A stretch of 6,382 bases of DNA from a bacterium (GTDB lineage: Bacteria > JAUVQV01 > DATDCY01), in contig DATDCY010000251.1 of assembly GCA_036524115.1 (NCBI GenBank), positions 1 to 6,382 on the forward strand. Reading direction: 5' to 3'. The notes under the pieces are model-generated. The model ran no database searches and had not been told where the DNA came from. It saw only the letters and a list, made by a program, of their open reading frames with translations. Numbering within the stretch: the first letter of the stretch is position 1; every line of letters begins with the position of its first letter. This document shows positions 1 through 4,987 of the stretch, in pieces. The position numbers were made by a program, and so were the translations under genes.

Positions 1-67
1 CGGCGGGCGCCGCGCAGCCGGCGAGCGCCGCCGCGGCCAGCAGGAGCAGGCGCCCGGCGGTACTCAT
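1..67 (-). CDS. Putative lipoprotein, N-terminal fragment (runs off left edge)
   Basis: Reading leftwards from the ATG at 67-65, the first 22 codons give a short polar start (MSTAGR), a Leu/Ala-rich hydrophobic stretch at residues 7-15, and the lipobox L-A-G-C with Cys18 as the likely lipidated residue, followed by AAPA. This is a typical signal peptide for signal peptidase II, so the mature protein would be anchored in the cell envelope by a lipid on Cys18. The rest lies outside the window and its function cannot be told. The start overlaps the cyclase stop in an ATGA arrangement, and no strong Shine-Dalgarno sequence is visible, so translation is probably coupled to the cyclase gene. The short length seen is the main limit; the lipobox and overlap together make a real gene likely. 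Confidence 0.7.
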   Translation of the reverse strand, partial: MSTAGRLLLLAAAALAGCAAPA

Positions 68-1734
68 GCGCCCGCGCCGGCGGCCTGCGACCGCAGGCCC
101 GTCACTTCGAAGACCTCGATCGGCTCGCTCTTGCCCTTGACCGTGGCCGGGGGCAGCGCCGTGACGTCGACCGCCTCCCCCGCCGCCTCGCGCGTGCTGC
201 GGCTGATGATGGTCTTGCCGCCCGCCGCCAGCGCGTTGAGGCGCGAGGCGACGTTGACGCAGTCGCCGATGACGCTGTACTGGCGCTTGACCTCCGAGCC
301 GAGGTCGCCGGCGACGGCGACGCCCGAGTTGATGCCGATGCCGACCCGCGCCAGCAGGGGGTTGCGGGCCGCGTCCTGCGCGAGCAGCTCGCGCTGCATC
401 TCCACCGCGGCCCGCAGCGCGCGCACGGCGTGGTCGGGGCGGGCGATGGGGGCGCCGAAGACGCCGAGCACGGCGTCCCCGATGAACTTGTCGACGTAGC
501 CGCCCTGCTGGTGGATGTGCCGCGTGGCGATCTCGAAGTACTCGTTGATCGCCTCGACGACGCGCTCGGGCTTGGTGGCCTCGGCGAACGCGGTGAACCC
601 GCGGATGTCGGTGAAGACGACGGTCACGTCCATCCGCCGGCCCCCGAGGAGGTTCCCGCCGGATTGCGCCATGACCATCTCGAGGATCTCGGGGCTGACG
701 TAGCTGCCGAAGGACTTGGCCATCACCAGCTTCTTCCAGAGTTCGTGCGACATGTAGTTGAACGCCGACGCCAGGTCGCCGAACTCGTCGCCGCGCACCC
801 GCTCGAGCCGGTACTGGAAGTTCCCCTTGCCGATCTCCTGGGTGGCCAGGACGAGCCGCGAGATCGGGCGCGAGAAGCCGACGCCGATGAGGATCGCGAT
901 CGAGATCCCGAGCAGCACGATCAGCAGCGAGAGCACGGCGATCGTGCGGATCTCGCGGCTGATCTGCCCGTCGATGTAGTCCAGCGAGATCCCCACGTTC
1001 GCCTCGCCGAGGGTCTTGTCCGCGTAGGCGATGCCCCGGGAGAGGTTCATCAGGTGCGCTTCGCCCGCATGGTAGGTCCGCGAGGTGATCCCCCCCTCGG
1101 CGCGGGAGGTCTCCGCCTTCAGCTGCGGGGCGGGGGCGCCGATGCGCGCCAGGTCGGTGTGGGCCTTGACCAGCCCGTCGCGGCCGACGATGCTCGCGTA
1201 CGCCAGCCCCTCCACCGACGCCGAGTCCTTGATCAGGGCGTTGAGCCGGAGCGTGTCGTCCTCGAGCATCGGCACCGCCGCGTCGTTGGCGAAATAGTTG
1301 AGGCTGACCGTCCCCATCCGCATCGTCTGGGCGTAGAGCCGGTCGCGCTGGCGCGTGAGGATGACGAACGAGAGGGTGAGGATGGTCACCCAGATCATGA
1401 AGGTGATCGCGATCGAGAGCTTGACCCGGATCGGCACGCGCATGGCCATGAGCTTGCCGGCCAGCGAGCCCGAGCGCTGCTCGATCAGCGTGGCGAAGTC
1501 GTCGGAGAGGGTCGTCGCCGAGACGCGGTAGTGCTTGGCGATCGCCTGCAGGACGTCGTACTCCGAGGCGAAGCCCTTGTCGACCACGATCCGGCCAAGC
1601 CGCTCCCCCGTGGCGCGCTGCACCTCGAGGGCCGCCCGGAGCTGCTCCTCGGAGATGACGCGGTTGCGGACGAGCACCTTGCCGAGAGGTTCGTGCCGGC
1701 CCAGTCCGAGGCGATCGAGCAGTCCGCCGAGCAT
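64..1734 (-). CDS. Membrane class III adenylate/guanylate cyclase with N-terminal MshEN-like, periplasmic sensor and HAMP domains
   Basis: Likely an adenylate cyclase making cAMP from ATP at the inner membrane. Domains in order: an MshEN/T2SSE_N-like module (about residues 16-76) with two tandem half-motifs, the second starting RLGRIVVDKG; transmembrane segment about 106-127; a periplasmic region of about 130 residues resembling Cache-type sensors; transmembrane segment about 264-286; HAMP about 287-340; class III catalytic domain about 365-545. Metal-binding Asp376 (VVFTDIRGF) and Asp420 (FIGDAV) are present, as are the transition-state pair Asn494 and Arg498 (VNVASR). The substrate-selecting pair appears to be Lys416 and Ser487, which favours ATP over GTP; homodimeric bacterial enzymes usually have Thr or Asp at the second position. 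The ATG follows a run of ten Gs and lies about 20 bases from a predicted transcription start. The stop overlaps the next gene, a lipoprotein. The cyclase assignment is firm, substrate fairly likely, sensor ligand unknown. Confidence 0.93.
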   Translation of the reverse strand: MLGGLLDRLGLGRHEPLGKVLVRNRVISEEQLRAALEVQRATGERLGRIVVDKGFASEYDVLQAIAKHYRVSATTLSDDFATLIEQRSGSLAGKLMAMRVPIRVKLSIAITFMIWVTILTLSFVILTRQRDRLYAQTMRMGTVSLNYFANDAAVPMLEDDTLRLNALIKDSASVEGLAYASIVGRDGLVKAHTDLARIGAPAPQLKAETSRAEGGITSRTYHAGEAHLMNLSRGIAYADKTLGEANVGISLDYIDGQISREIRTIAVLSLLIVLLGISIAILIGVGFSRPISRLVLATQEIGKGNFQYRLERVRGDEFGDLASAFNYMSHELWKKLVMAKSFGSYVSPEILEMVMAQSGGNLLGGRRMDVTVVFTDIRGFTAFAEATKPERVVEAINEYFEIATRHIHQQGGYVDKFIGDAVLGVFGAPIARPDHAVRALRAAVEMQRELLAQDAARNPLLARVGIGINSGVAVAGDLGSEVKRQYSVIGDCVNVASRLNALAAGGKTIISRSTREAAGEAVDVTALPPATVKGKSEPIEVFEVTGLRSQAAGAGA

Positions 1735-1735
1735 T

Positions 1736-1745
1736 CCCCCCCCCC
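1736..1745 (-). repeat. G10 homopolymer at the ribosome-binding position of the cyclase gene
   Basis: On the minus strand ten consecutive Gs sit in the leader, with a single A between them and the ATG. They occupy the place of a Shine-Dalgarno sequence, and no other purine-rich site is present in the short leader. A mononucleotide run of this length is prone to slippage during replication, so its length, and with it translation, could vary between cells. Confidence 0.6.
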
Positions 1746-1760
1746 GTTTGCGACCTGACC

Positions 1761-1789
1761 CTTATAACGAAATCGCGCAAGCGAAGCAA
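1761..1789 (-). promoter_or_regulatory. Predicted sigma-70-type promoter for the cyclase gene
   Basis: Read on the minus strand: a -35 box TTGCTT (1789-1784), a spacer of 17 bases, and a -10 box TATAAG (1766-1761), matching the consensus at four and five of six positions. Transcription would start near 1754-1756, giving a leader of about 20 bases. The AT-rich boxes stand out against the GC-rich surroundings. Prediction only. Confidence 0.6.
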
Positions 1790-1793
1790 CCGA

Positions 1794-1826
1794 GGCCCGG
1801 GGCGGGTCGGGGCGGCCGGCCCGGGG
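1794..1826. repeat. Pair of 9-bp direct repeats between the divergent promoters
   Basis: GGCCCGGGG occurs at 1794-1802 and again at 1818-1826, 24 bases apart start to start. Each copy contains the palindrome CCCGGG and lies just upstream of one of the two divergent -35 boxes. This could be a regulator site serving both promoters, or chance in a GC-rich region. Confidence 0.3.
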
Positions 1827-1836
1827 TTGCGCATTC

Positions 1837-1864
1837 TTGACTTCCGACCGATTTTCTGTAGAAT
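1837..1864 (+). promoter_or_regulatory. Predicted sigma-70-type promoter for the yceD-rpmF-plsX-fabH operon
   Basis: A -35 box TTGACT (1837-1842, five of six to consensus) and a -10 box TAGAAT (1859-1864, five of six) are separated by 16 bases. Transcription would start near 1871, leaving a leader of about 60 bases before the GTG of yceD. It lies in the least GC-rich part of the intergenic region. No second convincing promoter was found further down, so it may drive the whole rightward run. Confidence 0.7.
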
Positions 1865-1930
1865 TCCGCGAACTTCAATGGAAAGGACGACAGGGCTTCC
1901 CGGGGCGATGTCGGCCGGGGAGCGGACGAC

Positions 1931-2470
1931 GTGGATCATAGCGATTTTGTAGTCTATTTGAACAAGCTCCCTCCCGAGGGGATCGAGCTCGAGTTCGAGG
2001 TCGACGACCCCGCCAAGGCCGGGATCGCCCTCGACGTCCCCCTGGCGGGGCCCATCCACGCCCGGTTCGACGTCCAGCGCCTGGGCGGTGAGATCGGCGT
2101 GGCCGGGTCCGTGCGCGCCGTGGTGCGGCTCGAGTGCTCGCGCTGCCTGACTCCCTTCGACTTCCCGGTCGACGCCGACGTCGAAGTCACGTTCGTCCCT
2201 CCCGGCGCCGTCGCCCCCGACGGGGAGCACCAGCACGAGCTGTCGGCCGACGAGCTCGAGGTCGAGCCCCTCGTCCAGGGCGGCGCCGACCTGCGCGGCG
2301 TCATCGCCGAGCAGATCCACCTGGCGCTGCCGCTCAAGCCCCTCTGCTCGGAGGACTGCCGGGGGGTCTGCCCGCGCTGCGGCAAGGATGTGGCCGGCGG
2401 CCCCTGCGGCTGCGCGCCGCCCCCGGGCGACCCGCGCTGGGAGGCGCTGAAGAAGCTCACGGTCCCGTAG
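1931..2470 (+). CDS. yceD: DUF177 / YceD family protein
   Basis: This is a 179-residue YceD (DUF177) protein, cytosolic. Members are typically encoded just upstream of rpmF and have been linked to 23S rRNA accumulation in bacteria and chloroplasts; the molecular role is unsettled. Family marks seen: the CSRCL motif with Cys69 and Cys72, and the C-terminal cysteine cluster Cys139, Cys143, Cys147, Cys150, Cys159 and Cys161 (C-x3-C-x3-C-x2-C then CGC), followed by DPRWEALKKL. The cysteines suggest metal binding. The GTG start has a GGGGAG site at 1917-1922, eight bases upstream; no in-frame ATG, GTG or TTG precedes it back to the predicted transcription start, and the N-terminus matches the family's expected beginning. 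It is the first gene of the rightward operon, 83 bases ahead of rpmF. Confidence 0.92.
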   Translation: MDHSDFVVYLNKLPPEGIELEFEVDDPAKAGIALDVPLAGPIHARFDVQRLGGEIGVAGSVRAVVRLECSRCLTPFDFPVDADVEVTFVPPGAVAPDGEHQHELSADELEVEPLVQGGADLRGVIAEQIHLALPLKPLCSEDCRGVCPRCGKDVAGGPCGCAPPPGDPRWEALKKLTVP

Positions 2471-2480
2471 GAGAAACGCC

Positions 2481-2524
2481 GGGCCGTGAGCGCCGCCCGC
2501 AGCAGGGCCGACGGCGCGCGGCCC
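2481..2524 (+). other. Potential long RNA hairpin in the yceD-rpmF gap
   Basis: GGGCCG (2481-2486) can pair with CGGCCC (2519-2524), and inside it GCGCCG (2490-2495) with CGGCGC (2512-2517); a further CCC/GGG pairing closes a GCAGCA loop. No T-run follows, so it is not a classic terminator. It ends 11 bases before the rpmF ribosome-binding site and could mark RNA processing or translational control. Such structures also arise by chance at this GC content. Confidence 0.3.
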
Positions 2525-2553
2525 CATCGCACCACGGAGGAGAGAGGTCGACC

Positions 2554-2736
2554 ATGCCGAACCCCAAGAGAAGACACACCCGGACCCGCACCGCGACGCG
2601 CCGCGCGCACGACGCGCTGAAGCCCGCCGCCGCGAGCGCCTGCCCGCAGTGCCAGCAGCCGAAGCTGCCGCACCGGGTCTGCGCCAACTGCGGCTACTAC
2701 CGCGGCGTCGAGGTCATCGCGCCACGCGAGGAGTAG
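2554..2736 (+). CDS. rpmF: 50S ribosomal protein L32
   Basis: This 60-residue protein is ribosomal protein L32 (bL32) of the large subunit. It begins MPNPKRRHTRTRTATRRAH, the usual basic L32 start (typically MAVPKRRTS or similar), and carries a zinc ribbon with Cys30, Cys33, Cys43 and Cys46 (C-x2-C-x9-C-x2-C). It is thus the zinc-binding (C+) form rather than the cysteine-free paralogue that some bacteria use under zinc limitation. The ATG is preceded by a very strong purine-rich site, GGAGGAGAGAGG at 2536-2547, as fits a highly expressed ribosomal gene. The same frame stays open far upstream inside yceD, but that part is a shadow of yceD. The gene lies between yceD and plsX, the conserved order. 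Confidence 0.96.
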   Translation: MPNPKRRHTRTRTATRRAHDALKPAAASACPQCQQPKLPHRVCANCGYYRGVEVIAPREE

Positions 2737-2776
2737 CGGTCCGCCAGCTGCACGCCGCAGCCGGTTCAAGCGCGCC

Positions 2777-3955
2777 ATGAGCATCGCCGTCGACGCGATG
2801 GGGGGCGACCGCGCCCCGTTCGTCGTGGTCCAGGGGGCCGTCGAGGCCGCCCGCGAGTACGGTACCCCGGTCATCCTCGTCGGGGACGCCGAGATCGTGC
2901 GCGCGGAGCTCGCCAAGTACGACACCGCCGGGTTGCCGATCACCGTCAAGCACGCCGGGCAGGTGGTCGGCATGGGCGAGTCGCCCTCCCAGGCGGTGCG
3001 CCGCAAGCGGGACTCCTCGATGTGGATCGGGGTGCAACTGGTCAAGAGCGGCGAGGCCGAGGCCTTCGTCTCGGCCGGCAACACGGGCGCCGCGATGGCG
3101 GCCTCGGTGCTGGCCTGGGGGACGCTCCCCGGCGTGGAGCGCCCGGCGATCGCCGTGCTCCTGCCGACGCTCCACGGGGTGATCACGCTGCTCGACGCCG
3201 GCGCGACCGTCGACTGCAAGCCCAAGCACCTGGCGCAGTTCGCGGTCATGGGCGAGGTCTACGCGCGCGAGATCCTCAGGCGCGCCAACCCCTCGGTCGG
3301 CCTGCTCTCGATCGGCGAGGAGGCCGGCAAGGGCAACGACGTGATCCGCGAGACCTTCGCCGCGCTCAAGCGCATGCCGATCAACTTCATCGGCAACGTC
3401 GACGGCAAGGAGGTCTACAAGGCGAAGGCCGACGTGGTCGTCTGCGACGGCTTCATCGGCAACGTCACGCTCAAGATCAGCGAGAGCCTCGCCGAGATGA
3501 TCGGCGAGCTGCTGCGCCAGGAGCTGACGCGCACCTGGCGCTTCAAGCTCGGCGCGCTGCTGCTCAAGCCGGCGTTCGCCAACTTCCGCAAGTCGGTGGA
3601 CTACAGCGAGTACGGCGGGGCGCCCCTGCTCGGCGTCAACGGCATCTGCATCATCGGCCACGGCAGCTCGACGGCCAAGGCCATCAAGAACGCGATCCGC
3701 GTCGCGCGCGAGTTTTCGGCGCAGCGCGTCAACGAGCGCATCGTGGCCGACCTCGCGGCGCGCACCGACGAGCGGGCGTTCGCGGAGCGCAAGATCCCCT
3801 TCTGGAGCCAGGTCAAGGAGAAGACCCGCGAGATCCTCGAGGACCGGGTGCGCCGGCGCCTGCAGGAGTCCGCGCCCGCGCCCGAGGAAGCCGCGGCGGA
3901 CGCCGCCGCCGAGGCCGGCGCGGACGGCCCGGACCGCCCGGGGGAGGCGGCGTGA
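2777..3955 (+). CDS. plsX: Phosphate acyltransferase PlsX
   Basis: PlsX converts acyl-ACP and phosphate to acyl-phosphate, the acyl donor that PlsY uses for glycerol-3-phosphate acylation, at the cytosolic face of the membrane. Family motifs are intact: VDAMGGD (residues 5-11), GNTGA (101-105), ERPAIAVLLPT (121-131), LLDAGATVDCKP (138-149), SIGEEAGKGND (178-188), CDGFIGNV (223-230), YGGAPLLGVNG (279-289) and GHGSS (294-298). At 392 residues it is longer than the usual 330-355: after about residue 335 come a charged helix-like segment (to about 365) and an Ala/Glu/Pro-rich acidic tail. The ATG has no recognisable Shine-Dalgarno site and follows rpmF by 40 bases, yet its position before VDAMGGD fits the family and no earlier in-frame start exists downstream of rpmF. 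The final codons contain the fabH ribosome-binding site, and the stop overlaps the fabH start (GTGA). Confidence 0.97.
   Translation: MSIAVDAMGGDRAPFVVVQGAVEAAREYGTPVILVGDAEIVRAELAKYDTAGLPITVKHAGQVVGMGESPSQAVRRKRDSSMWIGVQLVKSGEAEAFVSAGNTGAAMAASVLAWGTLPGVERPAIAVLLPTLHGVITLLDAGATVDCKPKHLAQFAVMGEVYAREILRRANPSVGLLSIGEEAGKGNDVIRETFAALKRMPINFIGNVDGKEVYKAKADVVVCDGFIGNVTLKISESLAEMIGELLRQELTRTWRFKLGALLLKPAFANFRKSVDYSEYGGAPLLGVNGICIIGHGSSTAKAIKNAIRVAREFSAQRVNERIVADLAARTDERAFAERKIPFWSQVKEKTREILEDRVRRRLQESAPAPEEAAADAAAEAGADGPDRPGEAA
3940..3947 (+). promoter_or_regulatory. Ribosome-binding site of fabH inside the plsX end
   Basis: GGGGGAGG within the last plsX codons lies four bases before the GTG at 3952. 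It supports that GTG as the fabH start and the coupled reading of both genes. The spacing is slightly short, which matters little when ribosomes arrive by terminating on plsX. Confidence 0.65.
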
Positions 3956-4938
3956 ACCGCCTGCGCAGCCGCATCGTCGGCACGGGCTCGTACCTGCCCG
4001 AGAAGGTGCTCACCAACCGCGACCTCGAGCGGATCGTGGAGACGAGCGACGAGTGGATCGTCACGCGCACCGGCATCCGCGAGCGGCGCGTCGCCGCGCC
4101 GCACGAGGCGACCTCGGACCTGGCCTACCAGGCGGCGCTGCGGGCGCTCGAGGCCGCCGGCCTGCGCGCCCGCGACCTGGACCTGATCGTCGTCGCGACG
4201 CTCACGCCGGACGCGCCGCTGCCGGCCACCGCCGTCTACCTCCAGCACCGCCTCGGCGCCAAGAAGGCCGCGGCTTTCGACATCGCCGCCGCCTGCACCG
4301 GCTTCATCTACGGGCTGGCGGTCGTCGACGGGCTGGTGCGCACCGGCGTCGCGAAGAACTGCCTGCTCGTGGGCGCGGAGGTGCTCTCGCGCGTCATGAA
4401 CTGGGAGGACCGCGGCACCTGCATCATCTTCGGCGACGGCGCCGGCGCCGCGGTGCTCGTGCCGTCGCACGGGCGCTCCGGCCTGCTCTCGACGCACCTC
4501 TACGCCGACGGCGGCCAGGCCGACCTGCTCTGCATCCCCGGGGGCGGCTCGCGCATCCCGGCCTCGCGCGAGGCGATCGAGCAGAAGCTGCACTGCGTGC
4601 ACATGAAGGGGAACGAGACCTTCAAGCTCGCGGTCAAGGGGATGGCGCAGGCGGCCGAGGCGGCGCTGGAGGCCAACGGCGTGGGCGCGGCCGACATCGC
4701 GCTGCTCGTGCCGCACCAGGCGAACATCCGGATCATCGAGGCCACGGCGCAGCGGCTGCACCTGCCGCTGTCACGGGTCTTCGTGAACATCGACCGCTAC
4801 GGCAACACCTCGGGGGCGACGATCCCGATCGCCCTCGACGAGGCGGTCCGTGAGGGGCGCGCGGCGGCGGGGGACCTGGTCCTGCTCGACGCCTTCGGCG
4901 CCGGTTTCACCTGGGGCTCGGCACTCATCCGCTGGTAG
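3952..4938 (+). CDS. fabH: Beta-ketoacyl-ACP synthase III
   Basis: FabH starts type II fatty acid synthesis by condensing an acyl-CoA primer (acetyl-CoA or a branched one) with malonyl-ACP in the cytosol. The 328-residue product is of usual length. The catalytic triad is complete: Cys115 (AAACTGF), His255 (VPHQAN) and Asn285 (GNTSGAT). GDGAGA (161-166) and the C-terminal GAGFTWGSALIRW are also typical. Primer preference cannot be read from the sequence. The GTG start overlaps the plsX stop, has a GGGGGAGG site four bases upstream, and gives an N-terminus (RSRIVGTGSYLPEK) that aligns with family starts; the same frame is open far upstream only as a shadow of plsX. The usual next genes fabD, fabG and acpP do not follow. 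Confidence 0.97.
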   Translation: MNRLRSRIVGTGSYLPEKVLTNRDLERIVETSDEWIVTRTGIRERRVAAPHEATSDLAYQAALRALEAAGLRARDLDLIVVATLTPDAPLPATAVYLQHRLGAKKAAAFDIAAACTGFIYGLAVVDGLVRTGVAKNCLLVGAEVLSRVMNWEDRGTCIIFGDGAGAAVLVPSHGRSGLLSTHLYADGGQADLLCIPGGGSRIPASREAIEQKLHCVHMKGNETFKLAVKGMAQAAEAALEANGVGAADIALLVPHQANIRIIEATAQRLHLPLSRVFVNIDRYGNTSGATIPIALDEAVREGRAAAGDLVLLDAFGAGFTWGSALIRW

Positions 4939-4946
4939 GGACCGCG

Positions 4947-4963
4947 GGCCGCCCCCGGCGGCC
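4947..4963 (+). other. Short perfect GC hairpin between fabH and the acyl-CoA dehydrogenase gene
   Basis: GGCCGCC (4947-4953) and GGCGGCC (4957-4963) form a 7-bp stem with a CCC loop in the 49-base gap. The bases after it (GGCAAGATAAAGG) hold no T-run, so this is not a standard intrinsic terminator. It may act as a weak attenuator or an mRNA stability element that sets the last two genes apart from fabH. Confidence 0.35.
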
Positions 4964-4987
4964 GGCAAGATAAAGGAGTCGGACGCG

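Noticed and set aside
430-1758. Long open frame on the plus strand opposite the cyclase gene
   Set aside because: Its product is rich in Asp, Arg, Glu, His and Leu with no family motif, the usual product of reading a GC-rich gene from the opposite strand. The cyclase on the minus strand has complete domains and catalytic residues.
1954-3249. Long open frame on the minus strand across yceD, rpmF and plsX
   Set aside because: It spans three clearly conserved genes and their gaps, and its product is low-complexity Ser/Ala/Arg/Pro without recognisable motifs.
3022-3951. Upstream in-frame extension of fabH through plsX
   Set aside because: The extension is Arg/Gly/Ala-rich with no similarity to FabH; the family N-terminus starts at the GTG at 3952, which has its own ribosome-binding site.
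4947-4963. Intrinsic terminator after fabH
   Set aside because: The stem is good but is followed by GGCAAGATAAAGG rather than a T-run, so it is listed only as a hairpin.
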